Below are positions 12,769 through 26,260 of a stretch of 64,000 nucleotides of DNA, piece by piece (position 1 is the first letter of the stretch; every line of letters begins with the position of its first letter). Origin of the DNA: Certhia americana (taxonomy: Eukaryota; Chordata; Aves; Passeriformes; Certhiidae); assembly GCA_018697195.1 (NCBI GenBank), contig CM031857.1:68464841-68528840 (forward strand), read 5' to 3'. A program made the position numbers and the translations under genes. The notes below the pieces were generated by a model. It saw only the letters and a list, made by a program, of their open reading frames with translations, was not told the origin of the DNA and did no database searches.

Positions 12769-12799
12769 TTTATGAGCCCTAAACCTGCGGGCTCATAAA
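12769..12799. repeat. 11-bp perfect inverted repeat
   Basis: Arms tttatgagccc (12769-12779) and gggctcataaa (12789-12799) are exact reverse complements around a 9-nt loop (taaacctgc). The stem is GC-capped at the loop. No T run follows on either strand that would suggest a pol III terminator, and the stem is too short for a typical microRNA precursor. Confidence 0.85.
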
Positions 12800-15700
12800 C
12801 TGGGGACAATTCTACAAGTAGTAGTAACAAACAGGGGAGCTTATGTTAGAAGTAGCCTTATTTGCATTTGGCACACAGCCACTCTCACATTTCTTCCTTT
12901 ATTGGTTGTTCTTACAGACACTAGGTATGGGAATAGGTGTGCATTTAGCCTCACAGACTGTGGAATTGACTGTAGCAAGCTGTTTGTATTTGGTATGATG
13001 TTTAGAAGTAATATTTTTTGTGTCATTATATACTACTATATATTACTGTGTTATTAAATGTAGTAAATGCCATATAAATACAGTATATTTCCTATTAATA
13101 ACATTATTATTGACCAAATATCTAACTTCAGCAGAAATGTTGGTCTGTGATGCCAGTTGCACAGTGAAACGTTTGTCTGCTCTTATGCATCAGTCAGTTT
13201 CCATGCAAGTTTAAGTCTTTTGTTAGCAAGTCCCAAGTGTTGCATATACAGTGTCACTCTATTCCATTTCCAGGTTTCCTGGAAACTTAGCAGCAAATAC
13301 ATTCTCTGGTAGGATTTATGCATGGCATGGGAAAAAGATTTATTTTCTTCCAATAAATACAATCTTTTCTTTTCCTTTTGTGCACTTCTTTTACACATTG
13401 TGAAAGTATGAACTTAAGGAAGAAAAGAAAATTTGCCCCAACTTCTGAAATTTTAACCTCCATTTGCTACTTGTTTTCCATATTTCAATGACAATAATTC
13501 ACTTCATCGTGAATCCCAATACAGAAAGAAGCACATGCAAGCCCTCTCTTGCTTCAGGTATGTACCTAACCTAAGAATTGCAAAGTCATGATGAAATAGT
13601 GTTCAGAATTGAAATATCAGCTTTCACCATCTACCAAGCAGTGCCAGGTTTTCTTTTCTGTTTTGGTTCCAGCCTTTCACTCTAAAAATAAAATCTACCC
13701 ATTTCTTTGATCAAACATCCCCAAGAAATCCAGGGACATCACAGACTTTATTTCTACACAACTACGAAAAGCAGAAGTTTCTAATTTACTGCAAATCCAA
13801 GAAAATAAAGTGTAACCAGGAGCACTTTTCTCCTTTCTTATTCTTTCATTGTGTGCAATGGCCTTAGGTTTTTTATCACTATATATGTAGATGTGGAAAG
13901 AAAATCAGCTACTTTTGCAAAGGTTCAGAGACCAGTTAAATTAAAATGGTTAAAGGTAATTTGTTGATCTTTTTTACATAGTGTTTATATACTAGAAGCA
14001 TCACCTCAGATCAGCTATTTTAACATAATGTAATTCTGCAAAATATTGGTTTAGTTGCAAAAAATTCTATAGAAGGAAGTATATTGGATGAAGTATCGCT
14101 CATGGTGTAATTTTAATTCTGAAATACCTTGCTAAGAGGGCTTATTTAAATAGGATCTCTCTGAGATGAATATTTAGAAAAAATTCCTACAGGATGATTT
14201 ATAGAAAAATTATATGAACAGAATGAAGGACAGAAGAATTTTATTAGAAAAGAGACTCATTTCCACAAAATATAAATTATACCTTTTAGAAACTATATTG
14301 AATTTTATTAATATTCTGCAGACAGCCTGCAGTGTTAATCTCCACCCCTACCTATAAGATTTTCATTATGAGGTACAAGGTGTATTTACCCTTTAACCAA
14401 ATAATTTTTGAGTACTTCAATGCAGCCTTCACTGCAGTTTACATATCTTACAAAATATTTTCCTTTTGGAAGCACAGCTTATTTTGTGCTGTTATTCTAC
14501 ATAAAATCTTTGCTGAGACATTTGCATGTATGTGAATATATATATATGCTGTTACACATATGAATGCATCTGTGTAGATATAGGGTTTATACATATTGGT
14601 ATTCAATTTACAAATATCTCATATTTCCACCACACATATAAATTTTAATGTTTGTACATTGCACATAGGATCTTTAGCACTTGTATATATATTTTTTGAC
14701 CTCAATTATTTAACCAGGCTGCTTGACACTGAATTCCTTTCTGCCTGTTTGGAACTCAATATAGAGAGAAACATACTTACAAATCATTAAGTGGAGAGAT
14801 TTGAATAATCGATAATTTGTTTGCAATTATTTACTCATTACTTATTTTTTTTTTCCCCACAGAGCTCCTCCTTCCTTTGAAGCTCAAGAAATAATTTATA
14901 ATTAGTTATTTTGTAAATGAGGCTAATTTTTGCATCAATCATTCGAGAAATATGAGTAGGAGGTGTTTGCAGGGAAAAAGAAGGGATAGGGAGTTCCAAT
15001 TATATGTTCTGGGAGATTTCTTAGAAACAGTGATCTACAGCTGTAACCATGTGAATGCAGAAGGCAGTGCCAACTCCACAGAAGCCAGAAACTTTACATT
15101 TTTGTACAGGCAATCAGTCTTTCTTCTAAAAACTAAATATTTACAACTCACGTCTCAACTGGGACTGACTTTTTTAAACTCCAGAGCAAAACAAATCAAA
15201 ATTAATGGTGTGGGAAAATTGAATCAAATACCAAATGCGTCAGGAACTATTTTATTTTGTCTACATAATAAATTTAACTGTGACTAATAACATCTCTCTC
15301 TGGAAAAATATAGCATAAATATACTTAGAAAGTTCTAGGTATACTTCCTCATTGGCATACATAAACTATTTTCCTGCCCTCTTCAACATATACATTTTGT
15401 TATAACATCCATAATCAGCTCATTATATCAACAGGTATACATTGATTTTCTGTACATTATAACTGGCTTCTAGCTCTCTAGAACTGCTTTGTCCTGTTAT
15501 GTTGAAGGGATTTGTTAAGTTTTGTATGCTGTTAGCCATAAATATATGACTAGCAGTATTAATCCTGAAAAGAGAATCCTTTCAACAAACCATGAATCAT
15601 TTAATAGCCCTGTTTGTTGTACAGTGGGGATCTTATTCTGGCCTCAGCGCCAAGCTTGAGTAAATCAGATTTGCTCAAGGGAATTCTGGAGACAACAGAG

Positions 15701-18700
15701 CACTACAGAATTGTCTTCTCCTGGACCATGACCTCCTTGGAGGACTCAATTAGTCCTCAGAACTAAAGGAGTTTATGTGGTTACTGACCTACATGCTTCA
15801 TGTGGTTTGTTTTGATGTTCATCCTCTCAAGACAACCAGCAATGTCAAACACAGTGTGAGGGATTTTTTGCCAGTCCCTCTGGAAGCTGGCTCTACAATA
15901 CATAAAAGCACAATTTCCCCCTTGCCATGTTGTCCTTGTATTGCAGTCCTGTGGCCACTGAGACTGTTCACAGCTAGGGAGGTGAATACAGTGTTTTTCT
16001 GCAGTAAAATCAACCAGATAATATTGTCTTCATATCTTCTTGTTGTCCTTGAGATCTCAGTCCAACAGTTCCTCCAAGAAACCTAATCGCAGTTGAAACA
16101 AATGATTGCTATAAGTTCTTTCCAGGCTAACTGTTCTATTCTGTAGCATTCTATACTCCCACTCTAGACTCATAGACTTAGTTTTTCCAGATTTAGATCC
16201 CTGAGCTGGGGTCTAACAGTGATTGTAGTCATGGATTGTTGACCCTAAAATGGGAAATTTACTTCACATTTCTTGCAAAGGCGCCTTTGTTTTTAGCAAA
16301 ACATTTGTGAGTATTTCACTGTTCACTCACTGTTTAGCCTAATGTGTTGGTAAGGAGTGAAGGGATTTAGACTGATCCCAGAGTTTTGTTGGTTTTTGGC
16401 TGACTCTTTGCTTTTTTGCTGAAGGCTTTAAGAGTTTCTAAAAGCACAGCTAGGAAAGTTACATTTTTTAGGCAATGATAATGAGCTTTTGGTTATCTTT
16501 GTGAGCATCTATTCCCATCTGGGTATTTTATAAACTTTTGGAAAGCTGCAGTAAAAATTCCTAGCTCAGACCTTTCCAGAGTTTGTTTGAGGACCTCCTA
16601 CCAGTAGAGCAAGCTCTACTAACGTCACCAAACAAAGGAAGCAGAAATTATTAAGAGTTGCTTTGCAAATTTACTTGAGAGCTGGATGAGTGAAGCTGAG
16701 GCTGTTCAGGCAAAACATCTAGAATATTTACAGAAAACCAAAGTGTCAAAACAAAGGGATGTATGTAACCAGGTTGTCTGAGAGCTGGAGGCAGGTGAAA
16801 GCTGATAAATTGGGGTGAATGAGCAGAACAAATGGAGTGTGGGAGTGCATCTGAGAACGAGCCAGCACTCCCAGACTTGACTGGGGAAACTGACAGCAAA
16901 AGGAAGCTGAGGAAAGAGAGAACAGGGTGCTGAAGTTTGAGTGAAAGTATGAGGAAGTCATTAAAAGTTCTGGAGTAAGGAAAAGAGAAAAGGAAAGAAA
17001 CATAATATGAATAACATCTGATTATTCATTGATAAAATTATATGCCATTGTGCTTATAAAATATAGCATGGTAAAAGGCTAAATGTTTAAAACAAAAGAT
17101 TCTAAGCATCTCAGGTTACTGAAAAATTTAATCATGTCTCTCCTGGTAAAACATCTCTCAATGCTGATAAATACTGCAAATAAAAATTAAAAAAATTTCA
17201 GTGTGCTACCATGCGTCGATAAGCAACATGGGAAAGCCCAGAAGAAAATTTGGAACATTTCCTCTGAGCTGTGGTTTTGGTATAAGGAGAAGGAAAAGTA
17301 CCAACCAGATATTCATTAATGGAGCATTGTTGCGCTGTGCACAGAATGAGTCCAGGTTTTTTTTAAAATACGGTAAGTGATCACATCCTTAAGCTTGCTT
17401 GCCTTGTTTAAAAATAAGCACAAGTGAATTAAATGACATTGTGTGGCCCAATACCTCTCAGGTGTCTGCAAAGTCTACCAAATTTTATTTTGTCATGTTC
17501 ATAATAAGGAAGATTTTCCATGTAATCACACTTTATTTTAACCTGTGGTAACCTGACAGAACCCTGCTCAAGACTTCTAAACCCCAACATACCAGATAGG
17601 GTATATGGAAGACAGAGAGAGATATTACCCTCCCCAACAAATTTATTTCATGCTTAGCACAGAAAAAAAAAAAGATTTATATGCAAAGGGGAAAACACGT
17701 AAGCTACCTTTCACAAACTGAAAGTGTGGATTGGCTCTGAATCACATTTGGATCTGCATGTACCAAAGAGGTGTTACAAGTCAAAAAGGAGATGAAGAAT
17801 GAGAAAAAAAGTAAAATTGAAAAGATAGAACACAAATACTGACTCATGAAAAAAAGCAATAGAATTGTTTTGGAAATTTTAATGTTCAAGATAGACAAGC
17901 CCCGAGGCAGAGCTGACTTGCATAATGGAACCTTACTGAGTTTGGCAGATACAGAAAACAAATGTGACAGTTGTACACCTAAGAGTTTTAGCAGACTGAA
18001 TCATTCTTCAGCAGTCACTCTGGTATACTGAACTAGGCATGAACAAGTGTTCCTCCAGCCTCCAGTGAGCATGTTTTTCTTATTAGCCAGCACAGCCAGT
18101 CTCTCAGGCATGGAAATGAATGTTACTGATTTTGGCAAGTGAGGATCCTCTGTGAGTTTCTTTCAAGACCTCTCAAAAGTATATGTTGGCATTATCAGAA
18201 GATCAAAGGAAGACAAGATTTATCTTTCCAAAGACAGTAATTTAGTGTAATCTAATTTGAAGAATTTCTTTACTTTAGAACTGACAGTTTTTCATCATGT
18301 CATGAAATATTTTTATTCTGTGATTGAAAACATTTGAGTGCATGTTCATTAATGGTGTCCATGTGCCATGATGTTTGAGCTCTTTCCTTTTATTATTGTA
18401 TTTAATAACATGTTTTATTTAGATACTTTTTGCAAGGTAATTTAAGACCCTGGTGATTTTATTCTATTCATTTCTTAAATAAAGGGAGTTATGAGCTCAA
18501 AAGTGGATTGTAATTTTGAATCTATGGTCTGTAGCTTTTTAGATTAAAACAGTGATAAAGATAGGCCAATTAAGCAGATATTTGTCCTTCAGTTAGCTGG
18601 TCTAAAAGTCTCATGATAATTGTCAAAGTTCTGGGAAATTTTGTGACACTGCATCTAAGAAAGGAAAAGCTACTCCATGAATTAACACTAATTATTGAGT

Positions 18701-19966
18701 AAACTTTCTAGAGGCTTGGCATGTCCCATACTGACAGTAGATTCTTTATCTGGTAACAAACTACAGAGCAGAGTTCAGGGAGCTCTTCTGCAGAAATAAG
18801 TTGTTCTTCTCACTAGATATATTTTCCTTTCCACATATATTTGTAAATTAAATTTCTTGGTGAAGTACTTCAGAATAGCCTTGGTATACCTATATGTTGT
18901 TTATCATTATAACATTAAGGGAATCATAACACTGTCAAATATCTTGGAAATTTTGGTGTGGCTTCATTAAATTAGGAGCAGTTTATATGACACATGGTTC
19001 TGCTATCTAGGTTATGAACTTTTCAAACCTATTTATAATACATAGTTTATAGCTCTTACTACTCTACTAACAGTACTGTTTTGGATTTTTTTTAATTCTG
19101 ATGAGTTTTGACATGTTTATTTCATTCTTATGTCCAAATTCCAGATACTCTTATATGCACAACAGAGGCAATCAAAACTTTCAGTAAACCTCTACCAAAT
19201 TTCTGTTTATATATGCCATTGCAAAATGCCACAGTATAAATAACAAATATCCCAACATAATCAGCAAACCTATTTTTCCTACTTCTGCCTGATTTTTCTC
19301 ACACTTAACAAACAACTGGAGCTGCCAAATGCTAATCTTGACATTTTACTTTTCTCTTTTTACCCTGGTGGATTTTAAATCTCAGTAGTGATGTTCTGAA
19401 CTCTGTTTCCAGGGCTGGAACCATCCACTACTGCATGCAGAAAGCCCAAAGCATTAAGTTCTGGCAGGAACTCTTTGTGCTAAGCCATTTATAAGATGGG
19501 ATGAAAGCAACAGAACAGGTTTTGTGCCTACTATGGAGATCTGACCAATTGCTTTCCTTTTGTACTACATGAGTACATGAATGGCATAATGAAACATCTT
19601 TTTAAAAGAATCAATTTAAAGCTGTTTAGAGAAGATGTTGGCTTTTGTTGGGTTTTTTGCTTTGTTTTGTTTCTACAGACAAAATGCAAAGCCTACAGTG
19701 TTCTCTGGTGCTGTGTCAACACTAACATCTCTTGGAAACATCTCATTTTTAATGGCAATGATGTAAGAAAATCAAATCAAATCAAAAAAGAATATTGTAA
19801 ATATTTGAAAATGTTACAAGTCTGTATTTTCATGGTTTACGACACCTGAAATTCAGGTTAAACCCTCTTCAGAGCTTTTTATTCACTCTTGCCTCTCAAA
19901 TGCATACCAAGAAACATTTAGGGATTGGTTTAATTGTGAATATAGAAACTTTTTGTCTCTTCACAG
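12800..19966. other. AT-rich non-coding stretch
   Basis: No gene or transposon recognised. The 111-codon frame at 14952-15287 and the 103-codon frame at 15775-16086 match no family I know. Includes a short (AT)n run at 14536-14547, an imperfect 12-bp palindrome at 15655-15679 and an A11 run at 17663-17673. Confidence 0.5.
15655..15679. repeat. Near-perfect 25-bp palindrome
   Basis: cttgagtaaatc and gatttgctcaag flank a single central A; one of the 12 base pairs is a G-T type mismatch. Confidence 0.75.
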
Positions 19967-20229
19967 AAACTCTTTGCCACTTTACACAGCCTGAGGTATG
20001 AGACCTTAAGTCACTTGCAGCGAGACAGTAAATCTGATAATCAATTTATGGCAGACTCTCAAACATGCCAAGTGAAATCTGAAGACTGCATAGAATATCC
20101 TGAGTCACAGCCAGTGGAATCCAGCTTGAAATATCTTTATTTAGATGCCTATATTGAAGCAGCTAAAGTAGGTCTGGGGGGCAAGATTCACACTGAAATT
20201 AAGAGCTCTGCAATTAGGAGTCTATGTAG
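19967..20229 (+). other. Exon-like segment, open across 263 nt
   Basis: A good acceptor (ctttttgtctcttcacag) ends at 19966 and a consensus donor (AG|GTGAGT) follows 20229. One frame starting exactly at the acceptor is open for the whole 87 codons, and the first in-frame stop lies inside the donor itself. The peptide is mixed and hydrophilic (it contains QRDSKSDNQF and IEAAKVGLGGKIHTE) and I do not recognise it. The exon would start in phase 0 and end with two extra bases. Joined to the next exon-like segment at 25767, the frame stops after eight further codons, which fits a non-coding transcript better than a protein. Pseudo-exons of this quality do arise by chance in long introns. Confidence 0.3.
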
Positions 20230-20778
20230 GTGAGTGTGAGCTAAGCATGGAGATCTAATCTGTGCAATTGATAAAACCTGGAGAGGGACTTTGCAGTGCA
20301 GGTATAGATTGCATGGCCTTCAGCTGCTGATCCAGGAAGTTACAAGCCTACCATGGACCTGCTTGGTTGTTGTCTGACCTATAAACTCCTCTGTTCAAGC
20401 AACTGAACCCAGCACTGGATGTCCTGACTGTGATGGTAGCCACCACTTAACTCACAGGCTGACTTCTTCATATAGACACCTATACTCAGTAGAAAAGTAG
20501 AGCTGAATCCCAGGCCTTGTGGCAGAACTGATATACATCAACCATGGAATAGTACAATTTGTATAATACAGAAGACACAATGCCCAACTGGTCTGAATGA
20601 TGGTGTTCCCATCACAGAAACCAGTATTCGGAGCTCACACAGGGGCTGGTAGTTCCTACTCTCCCAGTCTGCACAGGAAAGAATGAGTGAGTGCTTACTC
20701 TACTTCAAAAAATTATCAATGACAAAATTTCAGGATCAAATCCATCTTTTTATCCTTTCCCATTGCCATCTTGTGCCT
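20230..20778. other. Unassigned non-coding DNA
   Basis: Slightly GC-richer than its surroundings. No repeat, gene or domain recognised. Confidence 0.45.
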
Positions 20779-20795
20779 AAAAAAAAAAAAAAAAA
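20779..20795. repeat. A17 homopolymer
   Basis: Uninterrupted A run. It lies just left of the possible minus-strand CR1 tail at 20811, but CR1 does not end in poly(A), so the two are probably unrelated. Confidence 0.9.
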
Positions 20796-20810
20796 TCATA
20801 GCATATCCTT

Positions 20811-20890
20811 GGGAGATACTTGAGAGAATTGGTAGAGACCCCACAAGTGATCATCAAAGTACAACCTCTGGCCTTGTACAGGACAATCTA
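20811..20890 (-). mobile_element. Probable short CR1 3' fragment, inverted
   Basis: Read on the plus strand, the blocks 'gagagaattggtagagacc', 'acaagtgatcatcaaagtac' and 'cctctggccttgtacagga' follow the order of the inverted CR1 3' end (gaatcatagaat, ttggaaggg, acc, gatcatc, agtccaac, tcctggccctgcacagga). The copy is about 80 bp and strongly diverged, so chance resemblance is possible. Confidence 0.5.
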
Positions 20891-22856
20891 TTTTCAGTAA
20901 TGTAGCATTGAAAATACATCTAGTGCAAATAATAAAATTATTTCAAAATACCTAAACCACAAAACTCAGCTATGTTTAACCTCCTTCTTAGATGCAAATA
21001 GCTGAGAAGGAGCTTGCTGAAGAAGAGCTTATGTCTGGAGAAGTCTCCTCAAGCAAGGAAGTGTAAAGTCTTAAGAAGAGGTACCTAAAATTCAAGCTAC
21101 TCTTTTTTTCTTTCAATATTTACCAATAAAAGCTATCAGAAAATTAAATTGTATATTTCTTTTAATGCCAGTGATCTTCTTTAATCCCAGATACTTGCAA
21201 CAACCTTGTCTGCCTCAATGTCTCATTTGAAGTGATGCTTAAAAGTATGCATATGTAAATTTTAAAACAAATACTGAAGAATGGATCTGGATAAGGACTC
21301 TTGGATTAACAAGTCCCATTACTAGATGTCCCTGACATCAAAAACTAATTTTTTACAGCTTCTACCCACTATTCTTTTTCAGCCAATTTTGTTTCTTTAT
21401 GAATGTGTTGTGTTGTTTTGTTTTGTTTTTTCTATCTCTATGAAACATTTGAGGATTACAAATTCTGGACAAGCTATTTGACATAGTGGTGATAATGTGG
21501 ATAAGCTCTGGAAGACAAGAGAGGGATTTCAGCATAGGAAAGGTTAGGATTGCCTGGCTGGGAAGTAATACGGTTCTGGAAACAAGGAATGCTGTTTCTC
21601 TTACAATACAACACAACCCCAATGACAGCTGGACCAGGGAGCAAGGTGAAAGAACTGGCATTACCACCAGTCACCTCACACCAGGACCTCACTTCAAGGA
21701 GTGGGGGTCCCTTCAAACTGGGCTGACATTCTTAGCTCCTTTCTCATCCACTTTTTCTTTGCTGAAATTCGGGTGATGATATTTCTGGAGAAATATTATG
21801 CTTCTATTTTAAAACTGTTTGATAACCTGTGATGGACCCCAAAAGTAATACAAAGTAGATTCCTCATGCATCTGCCATAGCTACTCTTTGTTACACCTTT
21901 ATAGTTTCAATTTACTCTTTCCAGAAAATGAATAATGAAAGCAGCCCAGGCTACTGCAGACAAAATTTAACTTACCTTTTGTACAAAGGCATTTAGGCCC
22001 TTTTATCTGTATTGAAGAATACCACAACAGACATACCTGGCAGCAATTTTTTTCATGGCCACATCATCTTTGCAGCTCATAGCTCCCACAGATGAAATTA
22101 ATCTCACACAGATATATCTAAGTAGACAACATAGGGTTCTGTTCTGGTCAATTTACAGAAACAAGCATTAAGGGATCACTAACCTCGCCAAATTTCTATT
22201 TCAGAGTGAAATGGACTATGCCGTTAAAGTACTGCCTATTTCTCTCAGTTGATTGTAATGGTACACATCTGTCTTTGGTCAAATGAGTTTCTTTTCTTGC
22301 AATCAGTGATTAGGTCTTTCCTATCTCTGTCATGCTTAGTGAATAAGCTCTAGGAAAAATTCTCCTTATACATCTTTAGTCTGAGAGGTTATAATTTATC
22401 TGTCTTTTTTACCTTCAGTTCTCAATGTCACCTCATTCTCCCTTTATGATATCTCTGTTCAAACTCTTTGAACTAAATCATTCCTATGTGTGTCTGTTCA
22501 TTTTTAAGTTTGTCAGATAACTGTCCGCTAACAAAGATGGAAGTTAGTATTCCCCATCAGAAATGTAGGCCAAAGTCCTGTGTCATTTCCAGCATATCCA
22601 TGGACCAACTTTTGAAAATTAAAAGCCATATTCAAGTCAAATGTCTAAAGAAATCTGAGCATCCTCAGCTGAAGCCTTTATATCCAGGAAAATTATTCTG
22701 ACTAAAAATTTCTCTTTCAAAATGTGTAAGTTTTTAATAAAATTAATTTTTGCACCTTTTTTTCAGAAAATTATGTTTCGGATCTTTTTTTTCCCGTACA
22801 TCTACTTTGATGTACTACTTCAGTTTTTAAAAATACAAATGTACTGTGCATCATTA
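20891..22856. other. Unassigned non-coding DNA
   Basis: Includes a TTTTG-type simple stretch at about 21399-21430. Opposing open frames at 21362-21776 on both strands have no recognisable domain. A strong minus-strand donor-like site (AAAAG|GTAAGT) lies at 21976 without a convincing exon. Confidence 0.45.
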
Positions 22857-22910
22857 ATTATACAATCATTATATTGATTGTATATATATAATGATTATAC
22901 AATCATTATA
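22857..22910. repeat. AT-rich duplicated hairpin unit
   Basis: attatacaatcattata occurs at 22857-22873 and again, identical, at 22894-22910. Between them tgattgtata (22875-22884) is the reverse complement of the core tatacaatca. Three copies of one core, the middle one inverted, can fold in two alternative ways. Confidence 0.85.
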
Positions 22911-25766
22911 TATACCACAGTCCCCAAAAAATTAAAAAAATAATTATAACACACACGAAAAATAATTCTTATCTTGATGAGAGTTGTTTTTATCTTGGCA
23001 ATGATCTTAGAAATAAGTGTTGCACTTTTTAAAAATGATATTTCAGGACTCTGGTGAACAATAATATTTTAGTAAATTTAAACTTTTATGGAGAAGAAAA
23101 GTCTACTGAAAAAAAGATCCATATAAGAATAAAAGCAAATAAATAAATTAAGTAAACTGGAAAATGCAGATTTGTGCCAAATCTTTTTATTTCCTATATA
23201 TAAAATATTATAAATTGTAGCCTTTGGGAAATTATATTTAGGCATCTTTCAGAAGTGTAGTTGTATGTTATATCCTTACACATCCAGCGACAATCGATTG
23301 AGTATTGTTCAAGTTATCTCAGATTTAATGAAGTGTCTCTAAGTCAGTAAAACACCTAAATTTGTGCTCACCTACCTTTAAACAAGAGATTATTTCAAAA
23401 GTCTTGAATAAATGTTTTTTTGCTGTATCAGGAACAGCCTGCTCAGTATTTTGCAAAAGTGAACTCTGAGTCAATTATAAAATCTTTCTGTGACATTTCT
23501 TTTTTTTTTTCTTGAATTTATTTTGCAAATAAAACCCAGGATCAACATTGTTTAATCTAGGTTTGATGAGACAAAACCAAAAAATCATAGAAAGAAGCTA
23601 CTCAGTTAATGTATAGCAAATCTTTTCATTATTTACTGAAAAAAATGTAGACAAAGTTTTGACACCTCATATTATATTGGCTGTGTTTCTTACATCTGAA
23701 AATTATAGAGGTTAGCCATAAACTAGAATGCATTTTGAACCCAAAATTTAAACTTGTCTTGCTCTTTTTTTTGTTGGCTTTTTTTAATGCTAAAAGTACT
23801 CTATTGAAAAAAAAAATAGGCAAATATCTTAAAAATAAAAAGTCTAAATGTCACTTCTATGTAAGTCCAAAGGCATAGACTAAGATCAACCATTTCAGCT
23901 GGTCTGAATCACATTCATGAGTTCCACTGATTTATCCTTCCATTGGCCCTTCTAGGAAAGTACCTTTTTTTTTGCTTTTGCCCCCTGTCTTCTATATTTC
24001 ATTTCATGTGTCTATCGAGGCTATGAAAGATAAAGCTATCTGCTTTCTCCTGTAGTAAAGAACTATATGGAATCAGTTCACCTGTCTGTCACTCCTCATT
24101 AAATTCTTACCCTCTTCATTCACATTCTGATCTTTGCAAATGAACATTTGCTTAATAAATGTTCCCAAGACTAACAGTGCAGAGTGAAAATCCCACACAG
24201 CAGTAAATTATTAACTCAGTCACAGGGGGAGTGCCATATATGACTTTTCAGAATGAGTTATTATGTGGATCATCATGTAATTATGAATTTTTCAAGCCAT
24301 GATAGAGGAAAATTGAATATTTAATATTTTATGGACATATTCTGCACTGAGGACATCTTTCAAAATTTTATGATAATTTTTGGAGTGAGCAAAGAGCAGA
24401 ACAAAAGTTACAAAATAATTACAAAGTGGAATATTTAATCACCATGGACATTGTTGGCGATTTTTCAAATTGCATAGTATAATCAAGGTCATGAACTTTT
24501 AATCACAATGTATTCAAACGGAAAAAATATATGCATTAAATTTGATCTACAAGTATGTTTTGATTGTTTAAGAAATGAGAATATGAGGCTTTGTGCTTTA
24601 TTGTATGATGGGTAGAACGATGTAAATATTCATGACTATTCAAATGCTCCTGATCATTTGTGACTTGCCCCTACATGGGGCATTTGAAGATACAAAAACA
24701 TGAACACAAACCTGTGTTGCTTGCTCCAGGAATGCTTGCAGAGAGCAGGGAGCACGAGGAGGAACAGCACAGGTGCCTCAGCACCATCACTTCGTACAGT
24801 TTTAAACATCCTGGTGTATTCACAGCATCTGCATGAGCCTGAGAGAGACAAAACAAGATCTGTGGGAGACCAGAGCCCTGCTGAAGCTGCAGCTGGATGC
24901 TAGGCAGGGTATCCTCAGGCATTTAAATGGAATTAGACACCTATGTTTAGGCTTTTGAATCATTCCCTAGGAAGCTGAAACCAAGTGTGTTTTAAGTGGT
25001 ACTAAATACCCACATATGTGAAACAGACTTGAGCTGTGAATTGAAGTGCAAGAATCACTAAGGAGAGGAAAATATTTACTTTGTGTTCTGATAAAGAAGA
25101 AACTGAACAGAAAAGATGTTTCCAAAGCAGTGTTTCCACAGGAATAATAAAAGGTTATCAAGCACTTGATAGTAAGCCAAATCAGATACTGTTTGATGGC
25201 CATTCAACTTAGTGCAAATCTATTACAAAAAAAAACCTCCAAAGAGTGCTCTGTTCCTTAGCAGTCATTTACCTTCCCAGATAACCTGATGAAAAGCAAA
25301 GCAAGGAATATTTAAAGGACTGAGGAACCATAGAGCAAAACAAAGTGTATATACAGTAAGTACACATTAGTCTGGAACTCTGATCTCACATATATATATA
25401 TATAAATTTCTTAATTTCATTTATATGTTTAAATAATTTACTGCACAGCCATTACTGAAGAGTATCTTGATGCCACACATAAAATAATTCACAGTTAAAA
25501 TATCACTTGTGTCCACTATTCTAGATGCCAAGGCATCAGTCTGACTTCATTTGCCCAGAGGGGTAAATGAGGAAAATTAAAAGGTCTGGACCAGAATGAC
25601 CCTGCACTGGCAGTGTACTCAAGCCTTGAGTAAAAGTCACAAAAGTCACACTAAAAAACACATCAGAGAAGGGGACGAGTAGGCACCATCCAGATGCAGG
25701 GAGAGCCCACACCACACAACATTGAGAAGAAATATTTTGCTTCCTTTTCTTTGCATTCTTTTACAG
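22911..25766. other. AT-rich non-coding stretch
   Basis: No transposon or gene recognised. An (AT)n run lies at 25390-25404, with T and A runs at about 23500-23520 and 23765-23815. The patch 24690-24910 is richer in GC and open in several frames on both strands, but has no recognisable product. Confidence 0.5.
25390..25404. repeat. (AT)n microsatellite
   Basis: About seven perfect AT units. Confidence 0.85.
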
Positions 25767-25848
25767 AGAAAAGCCACACTGCCTTGATCCATGACTGCCT
25801 GCTTCAAGACAAAAGTGCATCATGTGCTTGCAAAGTGACTGGATGAAG
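25767..25848 (+). other. Exon-like segment with very strong acceptor
   Basis: A long pyrimidine tract ending in ttcttttacag stops at 25766, and the donor GAAG|GTAGGT follows 25848, giving an 82-nt segment. All three frames contain a stop, the longest open one reaching a TGA five bases before the donor. If real it is more likely a non-coding or untranslated exon, or a last coding exon. It is the first of two strong acceptors only 494 bp apart (see 26261), which is more suggestive than either alone. Confidence 0.27.
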
Positions 25849-26260
25849 GTAGGTCCAACTAAGTGGTGGTCTGAGAAGAGCTATTCAAATAATTTAATGT
25901 AATATATCTAATAACATTGTACATATCTCTTTTGGGTTGTATATGGACTTGTATATACATTTATATACATTGCATAATAAAATTTTCAGTATGACATACT
26001 ATTTAACTGCTACCTGCCATTGCTGTGTTCCTTACTGCAAGGACATCTCTCAATGCCCTTCAGAATGAAACACTTAAAGAATTTGAATCATCTTTTTGAT
26101 TTTGGACAGAAGTTAAAAGTGTCTAGGTAAAAAAGAAAACGTCTTTCTGTTAAGGTACAAATAAGTCTAGACTTTATAAAATGCTAGGACCCAAGTACTG
26201 AATGTCAAATGCATGATTATACCATACAATAAGAATAATTTTTTTTTCTTTTGCTTGCAG

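Noticed and set aside
21362..21776. Open frames of 80-101 codons on both strands
   Set aside because: Mutually overlapping, no recognisable motif.
24654..24922. GC-richer patch with four overlapping frames
   Set aside because: No domain, no splice boundaries; too short and CpG-poor for a promoter island.
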